Assembly: GCA_944341895.1 (NCBI GenBank)
Contig: CALVMB010000004.1
Location: forward strand, 1 to 64,000
Direction: 5' to 3'
Length of the DNA: 64,000 bases
Origin: an uncultured Clostridia bacterium
GTDB lineage: Bacteria > Bacillota > Clostridia > Christensenellales > Borkfalkiaceae
In this document: positions 39,900 through 49,206 of the stretch, one piece after another
How the letters are laid out: each line of letters starts with the position of its first letter
Position numbering within the stretch: position 1 is the first letter of the stretch
The notes under the pieces: model-generated
The model's database searches: none
What the model saw: only the letters and a program-made list of their open reading frames with translations
Told to the model about the DNA's origin: nothing
Translations under genes and position numbers: made by a program

Positions 39900-42263
39900 A
39901 TGTATCAGGTCATCAAGCGTGACGGGCAGACCGTCGAATTCGACATCGCCAAAATTTCCAAGGCGATCACCAAGGCGTTCGAAGCGAAGGAGAAGCAGTA
40001 TCATCCCGGCGTCATCGATCTTCTGGCGCTCAAAGTGACGGCGGATTTCGAGCCGAAGATCAAAGAGGGCAAGATCGCCGTCGAAGACATCCAGGACAGC
40101 GTGGAATCGGTGCTTTCCGAGGCGGGGTACGCGGACGTCGCCAAGGCGTACATCCTCTACCGCAAACAGCGCGAAAAGATCCGCAACATGAAGTCCACCA
40201 TCCTGGACTATAAGGAACTGGTGAACAGTTACGTCAAGGCGACGGACTGGCGCGTGAAGGAGAACTCCACCGTCACCTACTCGGTGGGCGGGCTCATCCT
40301 CTCCAACAGCGGCGCGATCACGGCGAACTACTGGCTTTCGGAGATCTATGACGAAGAAGTGGCGAACGCGCACCGCAACGCCGAGATCCACCTGCACGAC
40401 CTGTCCATGCTGACGGGGTACTGCGCGGGCTGGTCGCTCAAACAACTCATCCAGGAAGGGCTGGGCGGCATCCCCGGCAAGATCACGTCGGCGCCCGCCA
40501 GCCACCTCGCCACGCTGTGCAACCAGATGGTCAACTTCCTGGGCATCATGCAGAACGAATGGGCGGGCGCGCAGGCGTTCTCCTCCTTCGATACCTATCT
40601 CGCGCCCTTCGTGAAAAAGGACAACCTCAACTATGACCAGGTCAAAAAGAGCATCGAGTCCTTTATCTACGGCGTGAATACCCCCAGCCGCTGGGGCACG
40701 CAGGCGCCGTTCTCCAACATCACGCTGGACTGGACGGTCCCGAACGACCTCGCCGAACTGCCCGCGATCGTGGGCGGCAAGGAGCAGAACTTCAAGTATA
40801 AAGACTGCCAGAAAGAGATGGATATGGTGAACAAGGCGTTCATCGAGATCATGATCGAGGGCGACGCGAACGGGCGCGGGTTCCAGTACCCCATCCCCAC
40901 CTACTCCATCACCAAGAACTTCGACTGGTCGGAGACGGAGAACAACCGCCTGCTGTTTGAGATGACCTCCAAATACGGCACGCCGTACTTCTCCAACTAT
41001 ATCAATTCGGACATGGAACCGAGCGACATCCGCAGCATGTGCTGCCGCCTGCGCCTCGACCTGCGCGAACTGCGCAAAAAGTCGGGCGGGTTCTTCGGCA
41101 GCGGCGAATCGACGGGTTCCATCGGCGTGGTCACCATCAACATGCCGCGCATCGCCTACCTCGCGACGGACGAAGCGGACTTCATGCGCCGCCTCGACCG
41201 CCTCATGGACATTGCGGCGCGCTCGCTCAAGACCAAGCGCACCGTCATCACCAAACTGTTGGACGAGGGGCTGTATCCCTACACCAAGCGCTACCTCGGC
41301 ACCTTTGCCAACCACTTCTCCACCATCGGCCTGGTCGGCATGAACGAGGCCGCGCTCAACGCCAAATGGGTGCGCAAGGACATGACGCACCCCGAAGCGC
41401 AGGAATTCACCAAGCGCGTGCTCAACCACATGCGCGAACGCCTCTCCGATTACCAGGAACTGTACGGCGACCTGTACAACCTCGAAGCGACGCCCGCCGA
41501 ATCCACCACCTATCGCTTTGCGAAGCACGACAAGGCGGCGTTCCCCGACATCATCACGGCGAACGAGAACGGCACCCCGTACTACACCAACAGTTCGCAC
41601 CTGCCCGTCGGCTATACCGAGGACATCTTCGACGCGCTGGACATCCAGGATGAACTGCAGACGCTGTACACCTCGGGCACGGTGTTCCACGCCTTCCTCG
41701 GCGAAAAACTGCCTGACTGGAAAGCGGCGGCGGCGCTGGTCAAAAAGATCGCAGACAACTACAAACTGCCCTACTATACCCTTTCGCCCACCTATTCCAT
41801 CTGCAAAGACCACGGCTACCTCGCGGGCGAGCAGTACACCTGCCCGCACTGCGGCAACAAGACGGAAGTGTACAGCCGCATCACGGGCTATTACCGCCCC
41901 GTGCAGAACTGGAACGACGGCAAGGCGCAGGAATTCAAGGACCGCAAGGTGTACGACATCGAACATTCCACGCTCAAAGGGCATAAACAGGAACAGGCAA
42001 AGGAAGAAGTGCGCGCCGCGGCGCCCTCGCTGTGCGGGCCCGTTCTGTTCACGCGCAGCGGCTGCCCCAACTGCAAGACCAGCAAGATGATGCTGGACAA
42101 GGCGGGCGTGCAATACACGGTGGTCAACGCCGAGCAGGATGCGGACATGACCCGCAAGTACGGCGTGAAAAAGGCGCCTTCCCTGCTGGTCCCCGACGGC
42201 GACGGATTCCGCACCTACGACAACGCGAGCGAGATCCGCAAATACATCGAGAGCATCGGCTGA
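39900..42263 (+). CDS. nrdD: Anaerobic ribonucleoside-triphosphate reductase fused to a glutaredoxin domain
   Basis: 787 residues. Residues 1-95 are the ATP-cone (MYQVIKRDGQTVEFDIAKIS) that senses ATP/dATP. The catalytic barrel follows (NAEIHLHDLSMLTGYCAGWS, then FGSGESTGSIGVVTINMPR). A Zn ribbon (SICKDHG ... YTCPHCG) leads to the glycyl radical loop SRITGYYRPVQNWNDGKAQE near residue 660. After a ~35-residue linker, residues about 705-787 form a glutaredoxin/NrdH-like fold (PVLFTRSGCPNCKTSKMMLD, then KKAPSLLVPDGDGF). The fused thiol domain and adjacent trxB imply thioredoxin-type reduction, not formate. AAAGGAG precedes the ATG. Confidence 0.94.
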   Translation: MYQVIKRDGQTVEFDIAKISKAITKAFEAKEKQYHPGVIDLLALKVTADFEPKIKEGKIAVEDIQDSVESVLSEAGYADVAKAYILYRKQREKIRNMKSTILDYKELVNSYVKATDWRVKENSTVTYSVGGLILSNSGAITANYWLSEIYDEEVANAHRNAEIHLHDLSMLTGYCAGWSLKQLIQEGLGGIPGKITSAPASHLATLCNQMVNFLGIMQNEWAGAQAFSSFDTYLAPFVKKDNLNYDQVKKSIESFIYGVNTPSRWGTQAPFSNITLDWTVPNDLAELPAIVGGKEQNFKYKDCQKEMDMVNKAFIEIMIEGDANGRGFQYPIPTYSITKNFDWSETENNRLLFEMTSKYGTPYFSNYINSDMEPSDIRSMCCRLRLDLRELRKKSGGFFGSGESTGSIGVVTINMPRIAYLATDEADFMRRLDRLMDIAARSLKTKRTVITKLLDEGLYPYTKRYLGTFANHFSTIGLVGMNEAALNAKWVRKDMTHPEAQEFTKRVLNHMRERLSDYQELYGDLYNLEATPAESTTYRFAKHDKAAFPDIITANENGTPYYTNSSHLPVGYTEDIFDALDIQDELQTLYTSGTVFHAFLGEKLPDWKAAAALVKKIADNYKLPYYTLSPTYSICKDHGYLAGEQYTCPHCGNKTEVYSRITGYYRPVQNWNDGKAQEFKDRKVYDIEHSTLKGHKQEQAKEEVRAAAPSLCGPVLFTRSGCPNCKTSKMMLDKAGVQYTVVNAEQDADMTRKYGVKKAPSLLVPDGDGFRTYDNASEIRKYIESIG

Positions 42264-42264
42264 T

Positions 42265-43176
42265 ATGTACGACATCATCGTGATCGGCGCGGGCGCGGCA
42301 GGGATGACCTCCGCGCTCTACGCTTTGCGCAACGGAAAGACGGTATTGGTTTTGGAAGGCGACAGCCTGGGCGGGCAGATCGCCACCTCGCCGCGGCTGG
42401 AAAACTACCCTTCCATCAAAGAGATCAGCGGCGAACAGTTCGCGGACAACCTCTTCGAGCAGATCACCGCGCTGGGCGCCGAAGTGGAGATCGAAAAGGC
42501 GGTCCGCATCGAAAAACAGGCGGACGGGCTCTTTTCGGTGCAGACGGAATACAACGCCTACACGGCAAAGAGCGTGATCATCGCCGCGGGCGTCAAGCAC
42601 AAACACCTCAAAACAAAACACGACCGCGAGGACCTCGTGGGCAAGGGCGTATATTATTGCGCCGTATGCGACGGGCCCTTTTATAAGGGGCAGGAAGTCG
42701 CCGTCATCGGCGACGCGAACACCGCCCTGCAATATGCCCTGCTCCTGTCGGGATACTGCAAAAAGGTGTACATGTACACCCTGTTCGACAAATTTTTCGG
42801 GGACGCGAGCCTCGTGAAAGCGCTGCGTTCCAAGGACAACATCGAGGTGCGCCCGAATACGAGCGTGACCGATTTCATCGGCGAAGAGAAACTGACCGCC
42901 ATCGAATACACGGACAAGGACGGCAACCTCTGCCGCCAGGACATCCCCGCCGTATTCGTGGCGATCGGCCAGATCCCCGACAACGCGGCGTTTTCCAACC
43001 TCGTCGACCTGGACAAAGACGGCTACATCGTCGCGGACGAAAGTTGCCGCACGAAGACGGAAGGCGTGTTCGTGGCGGGCGACTGCCGCACCAAGGCGGT
43101 GCGGCAGGTCTCCACCGCCGTGGGCGACGGCGCCGTCGCGGCGACCAACGCTTCGCTGTACCTCGAACGGCTGTAA
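42265..43176 (+). CDS. trxB: Thioredoxin reductase
   Basis: A 303-residue FAD/NADPH disulfide reductase. It has IIVIGAGAAGMTSALYALRN, the redox pair CAVCDG near residue 132, the NADPH fold and the C-terminal FAD motif GVFVAGDCRTKAVRQVSTAVGDG. In the NADPH loop it reads VIGDANTALQYALLLSG where GGGDSA.EEA is usual, so cofactor preference may differ. It starts 1 bp after the nrdD stop, so it is translationally coupled, and likely reduces the glutaredoxin domain fused to NrdD. Confidence 0.9.
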   Translation: MYDIIVIGAGAAGMTSALYALRNGKTVLVLEGDSLGGQIATSPRLENYPSIKEISGEQFADNLFEQITALGAEVEIEKAVRIEKQADGLFSVQTEYNAYTAKSVIIAAGVKHKHLKTKHDREDLVGKGVYYCAVCDGPFYKGQEVAVIGDANTALQYALLLSGYCKKVYMYTLFDKFFGDASLVKALRSKDNIEVRPNTSVTDFIGEEKLTAIEYTDKDGNLCRQDIPAVFVAIGQIPDNAAFSNLVDLDKDGYIVADESCRTKTEGVFVAGDCRTKAVRQVSTAVGDGAVAATNASLYLERL

Positions 43177-43187
43177 ATAATGCACCC

Positions 43188-43218
43188 GCCCGTCCGCACC
43201 GCGGACGGGCATTTTTTT
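43188..43218 (+). terminator. nrdD-trxB terminator
   Basis: A 10-bp stem (43188-43197 with 43201-43210), 3-base loop, then A and seven T. Confidence 0.92.
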
Positions 43219-43241
43219 GCGGCAATTTTTTGAAAACGAAA

Positions 43242-43282
43242 ACAGGGCGCATCCCGCAAGGGATGCGCCCTGTCTGTTTTTT
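43242..43282. terminator. Second, two-way terminator before the kinase gene
   Basis: A 14-bp perfect stem (43242-43255 with 43260-43273), GCAA loop, followed by CTGTTTTTT on the plus strand and TTTTCGTTTTC on the minus strand. It probably ends the kinase transcript. Confidence 0.8.
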
Positions 43283-43384
43283 CATGCTGTGTGCGGCGGC
43301 CTGCGGGCGCCCGCAGCGCAGAACCTGTCCGACGGCAATCTCTTTCTGCCAATGCCGACGGCGTTCCCCGCCCACGGCATGCAA

Positions 43385-45055
43385 TTATGCCTGCTTGGGA
43401 CAGAATTCGATGGAAAAGGTCGTGCCTTTGCCCAGTTCGCTCTCCACCGAAAGTTTCCAGCCCGCGCGCTTGCACAGTTTTTTGACGATGGCGAGACCCA
43501 GCCCGAAGCCGCCGCCCGTGCCGCCGTGCGACTTGTCCACCGTGTAAAAGCGATCGAAAATGCGCGTCTTGTCCTCTTCGGACAGCCCCACGCCCATATC
43601 AGCGACGGTGAGGCGCGGCGCATCGCCCCCCTCGAGGCGGACGGTGAGCGTGCCGCCCTCCTTGTTGTAGCGGATGCCGTTGGAGACGAGGTTGTTGACG
43701 ATCTCCACCAGGCGTTCGCGGCGGGACTGCACTTTTACGCCGTCCGCGATCTCCGCGGTCAGCGCGATGTTCTTTTTGGAAAATTTGGGCTCGAAAGAAG
43801 CGAGCGTTTCGCGCAGAAGTTCGGAAAGGTCCACCTCGTAATCGGGCAGTTCGTCCGAATCGATCGCCGAAAAGTTGATGATGCTGCGGATGAGGTTGGC
43901 GAGGCGGTCGCTCTGCTTGATGATGGTGTGCGCGGCGGACGTGACGCGCTCGGGCGGGAGCGAACCCGATTCGATGAGTTCGGCGAACCCGCGGATGTTG
44001 GTGAGCGGCGTGTTCATCTCGTGGGTGACGTTGGCAATGAAATCGTTTTTGGAACGGGCCGCCGCCATCGCTTCGGTCACGTCGGTGATCAGGAGCACGC
44101 GCGTATTTTCCTGGAAGGTAAAGCGCAGGCTGTAATCCCGCCCGTCGATGCGGCGGGTGACGGACACCGCCTCCCCCGCCGCGATGATCGCGGCGATCTC
44201 GCTGTCCTCGATAAAATAGTTCACCGGCTCGTTCGGTTCGCAGCCAAGCAGGCGCGACGCCGTCTTGTTGAGCAGGATGACGTCGTACGGGGTGCGGAAA
44301 ATGACGATGCCGTGTTCCATGCTGTCGAGAATGAGCGCTTCGAGGCGGCGGTCCTCCTTGACCCTTGCCACCTTTTCGCCGATCTCGTCGGTCATGTCGT
44401 TCATCATCTTGGCGAGCGGCTGCAATTCGGGATACTTGCTGCGAACGGGCGCCCCGCCCATGGCGAACGATTTTGTGAGGTCCTCCACCGGGCGCAGCAG
44501 CGCGCTGGTGGCGATCCACGCAAAGATGAGGCAACACAGGATGTCGAGCAGCAGGAAAAAGATGAGCGAGGGCAGCGTTTCGAGAAAGACGCCCGCTTCG
44601 GACGACGCCGCGATGCCGATGCGCAGATAGCACCCCTCCGTCGGCGTGCCGCCGACGGACACGGGCTCGTCCAGGCGCACGCAGTAATAAAACATGCTTT
44701 GTCCGAGCGTAGCGCTCTTGCGCGAGGAATAGCCCTCGCCCTCCGCGAAGGCGGCGATCACTTCGGGGCGGTCTTCCCGGCTTTCCCCCGCGAGCGCTTC
44801 CCCCGCACTGTCCGCCAGGATGTTGCCCAACGGGTCGAGGTAGGTGACGCGCGCGCCGTTCAGGCGCTCGGAAAACGCCGACGCGGACGCCTCGTCAAAG
44901 GGCTGTTCCGCGTCAAAGAAATTGGAATAGATCTTCAGTTGCCGGTTCGCTTCGTTCTCGGTATTGCCGTAAAAGACGTTTGTCATCAGCACGGTGAACA
45001 ACAAAATGCCGAGGGTGGTGATGAGCACCGAAGCAAGTAAAAAACGCTTGCGCAT
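43385..45055 (-). CDS. pnpS: PhoR/PnpS-type sensor histidine kinase
   Basis: 556 residues. Two transmembrane helices (about 5-27 and 165-188) flank an extracellular sensor loop. A HAMP-like stretch, a PAS domain (about 235-330) and the kinase core follow: H-box FIANVTHEMNTPLTNIRGFAE (phospho-His about residue 345), N-box NNLVSNGIRYN, then DMGVGLSEEDKTRIFDRFY and GGFGLGLAIVKKL. Domain order matches PhoR/PnpS of the Pho system. It follows the response regulator gene by 23 bp. Pho assignment rests on the neighbouring pst genes. Confidence 0.88.
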   Translation of the reverse strand: MRKRFLLASVLITTLGILLFTVLMTNVFYGNTENEANRQLKIYSNFFDAEQPFDEASASAFSERLNGARVTYLDPLGNILADSAGEALAGESREDRPEVIAAFAEGEGYSSRKSATLGQSMFYYCVRLDEPVSVGGTPTEGCYLRIGIAASSEAGVFLETLPSLIFFLLLDILCCLIFAWIATSALLRPVEDLTKSFAMGGAPVRSKYPELQPLAKMMNDMTDEIGEKVARVKEDRRLEALILDSMEHGIVIFRTPYDVILLNKTASRLLGCEPNEPVNYFIEDSEIAAIIAAGEAVSVTRRIDGRDYSLRFTFQENTRVLLITDVTEAMAAARSKNDFIANVTHEMNTPLTNIRGFAELIESGSLPPERVTSAAHTIIKQSDRLANLIRSIINFSAIDSDELPDYEVDLSELLRETLASFEPKFSKKNIALTAEIADGVKVQSRRERLVEIVNNLVSNGIRYNKEGGTLTVRLEGGDAPRLTVADMGVGLSEEDKTRIFDRFYTVDKSHGGTGGGFGLGLAIVKKLCKRAGWKLSVESELGKGTTFSIEFCPKQA

Positions 45056-45078
45056 GAAGCCGCATGCTCCCTTGCCGC

Positions 45079-45741
45079 TTATTCGCGGTACACAAATTTG
45101 TAGCCTACGCCGAACACCGTTTCAATGTAGTCGATGCCCAATTTGCGCAGGCGCGCAACGTGGTTGTCCACCGTGCGCGTTTCGCCCTCGTCATATCCCC
45201 AGACGACGTTGAGAATGTTCTCGCGGGTGAGGGCTTTGCCCTCCTTCTGCATGAGATATTTGAGCAGGTTGAATTCCTTGTTGTTGAGTTCGAGTTTGAC
45301 GCCGCGCAACGTCGCCGTCATCGTCTCCTCGTCCAGCGCCAGATCGCCGCGCACCAGCGACGCCGTGCCCGAAGCGCGGCGCAAAAGCGCATTGACGCGC
45401 GCCGTCAGTTCGAGCACGCCGAAAGGCTTGGAAATATAATCGTCCGCGCCCAGGTTCAGCCCGCGCACCTTGTCCGTCTCCTGCCCCAGTGCAGAGAGGA
45501 TGATGACGCCGACGGCGGGATATTTTTGTTTGAGACGCGCCAAAACATCCAGGCCGTTGCCGTCCGGGAGCATGATGTCGAGCAGCGCGACCATCGGCTG
45601 GTGCTTTTCCACGGCGGCATCGAATTCCGCAACGGTGCCGAAACACTCGACCGTGATGTTCGACATCTCCAGCGCGCACGTCACGAGTTCGCGGATGCTC
45701 TTATCGTCTTCCAATACATACACAAGTTTTTCCAAAACCAT
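45079..45741 (-). CDS. pnpR: OmpR-type response regulator of the Pho system
   Basis: 220 residues. The receiver has the acidic pair EDD near residue 12, phospho-acceptor Asp in VALLDIMLPDGNG (about residue 54), and Lys in DDYISKPF (about 105). The winged-helix DNA-binding domain (about 125-220) has LNNKEFNLLKYLMQKEGKAL and TRTVDNHVARLRKL. It is transcribed first in the pair from its own promoter. By context it should bind the 11-bp-phased boxes upstream of nptA and pstS. Confidence 0.9.
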   Translation of the reverse strand: MVLEKLVYVLEDDKSIRELVTCALEMSNITVECFGTVAEFDAAVEKHQPMVALLDIMLPDGNGLDVLARLKQKYPAVGVIILSALGQETDKVRGLNLGADDYISKPFGVLELTARVNALLRRASGTASLVRGDLALDEETMTATLRGVKLELNNKEFNLLKYLMQKEGKALTRENILNVVWGYDEGETRTVDNHVARLRKLGIDYIETVFGVGYKFVYRE

Positions 45742-45766
45742 TCCCTGCCTTTGTGTCGGTAGTCAC

Positions 45767-45796
45767 AGTATACCACAGCCGCCGCCGCAAATGCAA
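45767..45796 (-). promoter_or_regulatory. pnpRS promoter
   Basis: Minus-strand TTGCAT (45796-45791), 18 bp, TATACT (45772-45767). No Pho box is seen here. Confidence 0.68.
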
Positions 45797-45807
45797 GCGC
45801 TCGCACG

Positions 45808-45845
45808 AAAAAGAACGCCGCGCCGCGGGATGCCCCGCGGCGCGG
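45808..45845 (-). terminator. Na/Pi cotransporter terminator
   Basis: A 12-bp stem (45818-45829 with 45834-45845), ATGC loop, then CGTTCTTTTTC on the minus strand. Confidence 0.75.
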
Positions 45846-45862
45846 CAGATATTGCGGCTCGC

Positions 45863-47539
45863 TCAGTCGAAGGCGTGCGCCACGTACACGAGGTGGTCGG
45901 CGGCACGTTCGAGGTTGCCCACGAGGTTGATGAACACGCCGCTGGACGCGGGCTTGCACTTGCCCTCGTTGAGGCGGCGGATATGGTCGGTGACCATCGC
46001 CTTGCGCGCGGCGTCGATCTCCTCCTCCACCGCATCCACGGCACGGATCGCCGTTATATCCTTTTTATCGAACACATCGATGGTTTTCTGATACAGCAGT
46101 TCGATTTTTGCGTACATATCTTGCAAAGATTTAATAACCCCCGAAGAAAATTCGATGTTATCCCTCTTGCTGTTACGCGTATATTTTGTGATGTTATCTG
46201 CCAGTTCGCTGATGCGGATAATGTCGCTGGTTGCATGATGAATAGCAGAAATGAGCCGTTCATCCGAAATAGAGACGTCCTGCGCCGAAATCTTGATGAG
46301 ATAGGAGACAATTCCTTTTTCCATCTCCGCCACGCGTCCGTTGAGTTCGTCCACTTTCGCTTTGACTCCTTCATCCCCCGCAACAAACCCGTCAAATGCA
46401 GTTTTTAACGATTCAATCGCGATCTCCGCCATGTGTGAAGCCGCTTTATTTGCCTGATTCAAAGCTACGGAAGGCGATTTGATCAGACGGTCATCCAGAT
46501 ACGAAGGCGCCTTGACAGACGTGGCACCCTTTTTTTCGCGAATGACTTTCTGAGATATCTTGACAAATATGTTGGCGAAAGGTAAAAACAAAACGGTGCA
46601 AACAACATTGAAGAATGTATGAAACAATGCGATCTGCAGACCAGGATCATCCGAAAACCACTTGCCGAGAGTCATATTCAAGAATCCCGGCCAGCAGAGC
46701 AAAAAGACGGAGAACAAAACCGTGCCGAACACATTGAACATCAAATGTATCAGACTGGCACGCCGCGCATTTGCGCTTGCACCGACTGAAGAAAGGAGCG
46801 CCGTAGCACATGTCCCGATATTGGTACCGAGAACCAAGAACAATACTCCGCTGTTATCCGGATTCCCGATCAGAAGCCCTGCCCCGACCATCTGAACAAT
46901 CAACGTTGTGACCGCAGAAGATGATTGAACGATCGCAGTGATCACCAACCCTGCCAATAACAAGACAAGACGATTATCCACGCTCGCCAAAAAATCACGC
47001 ACGACCGGCTGTTTCGCAAAATCATCCATGGACATTCCCATGTATTCCAACCCAAGGAATACAAGGCCGAGTCCGGCAAGCATCATACCGATCGTTTTCG
47101 GCTTATCTTTCTTGCAGAGCATATCCATAAATATGCCCACACAGGTAAACACCGTAATAAACTCGATAAACGGAATGTCTGCAATGACCGAAAAATATGC
47201 AGTGACCGTGGTCCCGATGTTTGCCCCCATGATGACTGTGGTCGCCTGAAACAGTGACATCAGTCCGACATTCACAAACCCGACGACCATGACGGTGGTC
47301 GCCGACGAACTTTGCAGAATTGCCGTTACTCCCGCGCCGATGCCCACCCCCGCCAGGCGGCTCTTGCCCGTTTTGTCAAACCAACGGCGCAGGCGGTTGG
47401 TCGCCAACTTTTCGATATTATCCGACAGGATCTTGAATCCGAGCAAAAAAGCACCCAGACCTGCCAAGAGGGCTATTACCGCCAGAAAATAATCCATCGC
47501 GCCCATATTCGCCGACAATAGAATGCCTTCCGGTCTCAT
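45863..47539 (-). CDS. Na+/phosphate cotransporter (NptA/YjbB type) with PhoU-like domain
   Basis: 558 residues. Residues 10-340 carry two inverted Na/Pi cotransporter repeats: GAGVTAILQSSSATTVMVVGFVNVG and GLVITAIVQSSSAVTTLIVQMVGAG, each with the QSSSA signature, plus GANIGTTVTAY and GTNIGTCATALLSS. Residues about 360-558 are a cytosolic helical PhoU-like domain. It imports phosphate with Na+ at higher Pi than Pst. The start follows AAAGGAG. The central ~1.25 kb is strikingly lower in GC than both gene ends, suggesting a recombinant origin. A Pho-box array lies upstream. Confidence 0.9.
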   Translation of the reverse strand: MRPEGILLSANMGAMDYFLAVIALLAGLGAFLLGFKILSDNIEKLATNRLRRWFDKTGKSRLAGVGIGAGVTAILQSSSATTVMVVGFVNVGLMSLFQATTVIMGANIGTTVTAYFSVIADIPFIEFITVFTCVGIFMDMLCKKDKPKTIGMMLAGLGLVFLGLEYMGMSMDDFAKQPVVRDFLASVDNRLVLLLAGLVITAIVQSSSAVTTLIVQMVGAGLLIGNPDNSGVLFLVLGTNIGTCATALLSSVGASANARRASLIHLMFNVFGTVLFSVFLLCWPGFLNMTLGKWFSDDPGLQIALFHTFFNVVCTVLFLPFANIFVKISQKVIREKKGATSVKAPSYLDDRLIKSPSVALNQANKAASHMAEIAIESLKTAFDGFVAGDEGVKAKVDELNGRVAEMEKGIVSYLIKISAQDVSISDERLISAIHHATSDIIRISELADNITKYTRNSKRDNIEFSSGVIKSLQDMYAKIELLYQKTIDVFDKKDITAIRAVDAVEEEIDAARKAMVTDHIRRLNEGKCKPASSGVFINLVGNLERAADHLVYVAHAFD

Positions 47540-47595
47540 GAATTTCTCCTTTCCCTTTTTCCTTTTGTGTTTTACTTAAAGTATTCCGCTATTTT

Positions 47596-47649
47596 ATTGT
47601 ACCGCACAGTTGTATAATACAAGTCCCGAAGTTGTAATAAATTTGTAAA
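47596..47649 (-). promoter_or_regulatory. Pho-box array and -10 upstream of nptA
   Basis: On the minus strand TTTACA, ATTACA, GGGACT and TATACA occur at 47649-47644, 47638-47633, 47627-47622 and 47616-47611, exactly 11 bp apart. A -10 TACAAT follows at 47601-47596 with a weak -35 (ACTTGT), as for an activated promoter. Confidence 0.65.
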
Positions 47650-47699
47650 ATTTTTCACGCGGTTGTCACTCGCCGCCCCCGCGTTTGCCGCGCCGCCCC

Positions 47700-47734
47700 A
47701 AAAAAAGATCCGCCCGCGCGGCTGCGCGGGCGGA
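47700..47734 (-). terminator. pst-phoU terminator
   Basis: An 11-bp stem (47709-47719 with 47724-47734), 4-base loop, then TC and seven T on the minus strand, 29 bp past phoU. Confidence 0.88.
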
Positions 47735-47763
47735 CACTGTGCCTTTTCGGTTGAGTTTTTGAG

Positions 47764-48426
47764 TCAGTTCAGTTTTTTCAGTTCGCCCGTGAGCATGAAC
47801 AGCACCCACTCGGCGATGTTGGCGGCGTGGTCGCCGATCTTTTCGAGATATTTGGCGATCATGAGCATATCCAACGCCTGCTCGCCGTTTGCGTCGTCCT
47901 CGATGTCCTTGTGCAGGATGCCCGTCAGTTTGCCCTTGACGACGTCGAACAGATCGTCCACGGCGTCGTCCGCGCGGCAGACTTCCTTGGCGAGGTCCGC
48001 CGAACGCATGGAAAACGCCTGTGCGCTCATGCACACCATGTCGCGCACGCGCTCCGCCATTTGGGCGATCTCCTTGGGCGACTCCGCATACGGCAGGGCG
48101 CGCATTTTGACGACGAGCGCGCCGATGTCCGCCGCCTGATCGGCGATGCGTTCCATATCGGTGACCATCTTCATGGCGCCCGTGACGAACATCAGATCGC
48201 CCGCGACGGGCTGCTGGCGCACGATGATGCGCAGGCACAGCCGCTCGATCTGCTGTTCCTTCTCGTCCACCTGCGTTTCCAACTGCTTGATGCTCTGCGC
48301 GAGCGATGCGTCCTGCTCCTCGAGGGCGCGCACGCACTGCCCGATCGCCTCGCCGTTGAGTTCGCCCATCGCTTCGAGCAGCGAACCCAGTTGCAGCAAC
48401 TGTTCGTCGTATTGTTTCCTGGTCAT
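47764..48426 (-). CDS. phoU: Phosphate signalling/transport regulator PhoU
   Basis: A 220-residue all-helical protein of two PhoU repeats; metal-cluster-type motifs are visible as VTDMERIADQAADIG (about residue 90) and KYLEKIGDHAANIAEW (about 200), the E/DxxxD pattern of the family. It links Pst activity to the PhoR-type kinase and restrains the Pho response. The ATG lies 1 bp after the pstB stop with GGGGAGG upstream, so it is the last gene of pstSCAB-phoU. Confidence 0.94.
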   Translation of the reverse strand: MTRKQYDEQLLQLGSLLEAMGELNGEAIGQCVRALEEQDASLAQSIKQLETQVDEKEQQIERLCLRIIVRQQPVAGDLMFVTGAMKMVTDMERIADQAADIGALVVKMRALPYAESPKEIAQMAERVRDMVCMSAQAFSMRSADLAKEVCRADDAVDDLFDVVKGKLTGILHKDIEDDANGEQALDMLMIAKYLEKIGDHAANIAEWVLFMLTGELKKLN

Positions 48427-48427
48427 A

Positions 48428-49204
48428 TCAACCGAACCTCCCCGTGATATAGTCTTCCGTCCTCTTGTCCCGCGGGCGGTCGAAGATCTGGTCGGTCTCC
48501 CCGTATTCGATGAGATCGCCGAGCAGGAAAAACGCCGTCTTATCCGAGATGCGCGCCGCCTGCTGCATGTTGTGCGTCACGATGACGATGGTATATTTGT
48601 CCTTGAGTTCCTGCGCGAGGTCCTCGATCTTGGAGGTGGAAATGGGGTCGAGCGCCGAAGTCGGTTCGTCCATCAGGATGACGTCCGGCTCGACGGCGAG
48701 CGTGCGCGCGATGCACAGGCGCTGCTGCTGCCCGCCCGAAAGTCCGAGCGCGGACTTTTTAAGCCTGTCTTTGAGTTCGTCCCAGATCGCCGCCTGCTGC
48801 AGCGAGCGTTCGACGATCTCGTCCAGTTGCGCCTTTTTGCGCACGCCGTGCGTGCGCGGGCCGTAGGCGACGTTGTCGTACACGCTCATGGGGAACGGGT
48901 TGGGCTTCTGGAAGACCATCCCCACACGCTTGCGCAAGGTGTTGATATCCACCTTGCCGTACAAATCCTGGCCGTCGATGAGCACTTCGCCCGTGATCTT
49001 GCAGTCGGGAATAAGGTCGTTCATGCGGTTGAGCGTCTTCAGAAAGGTGGATTTGCCGCACCCCGAAGGGCCGATGAACGCCGTGATCTCCTTTTCCTTG
49101 ATATCCATCGAAATATTTTTCAGCGCATGGAAGTTGCCGTAATACAGATTCAGATCCTTGACGTTGAACTTATCCGCGCGCATTGCCGTATCTGCGTTTT
49201 CCAC
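48428..49204 (-). CDS. pstB: Phosphate ABC transporter ATP-binding protein
   Basis: A 258-residue ABC ATPase. Walker [21 protein letters not shown]-loop [18 protein letters not shown] (the PNPFPMSIYDN form is PstB-specific), signature [15 protein letters not shown], Walker [13 protein letters not shown] and the H-loop VTHNMQQA are all intact. The frame is open into pstA, but AAAGGAG eight bases before GTG 49204 marks the start ([13 protein letters not shown]). It begins 2 bp after the pstA stop. Confidence 0.95.
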   Translation of the reverse strand: MENADTAMRADKFNVKDLNLYYGNFHALKNISMDIKEKEITAFIGPSGCGKSTFLKTLNRMNDLIPDCKITGEVLIDGQDLYGKVDINTLRKRVGMVFQKPNPFPMSVYDNVAYGPRTHGVRKKAQLDEIVERSLQQAAIWDELKDRLKKSALGLSGGQQQRLCIARTLAVEPDVILMDEPTSALDPISTSKIEDLAQELKDKYTIVIVTHNMQQAARISDKTAFFLLGDLIEYGETDQIFDRPRDKRTEDYITGRFG

Positions 49205-49206
49205 GT

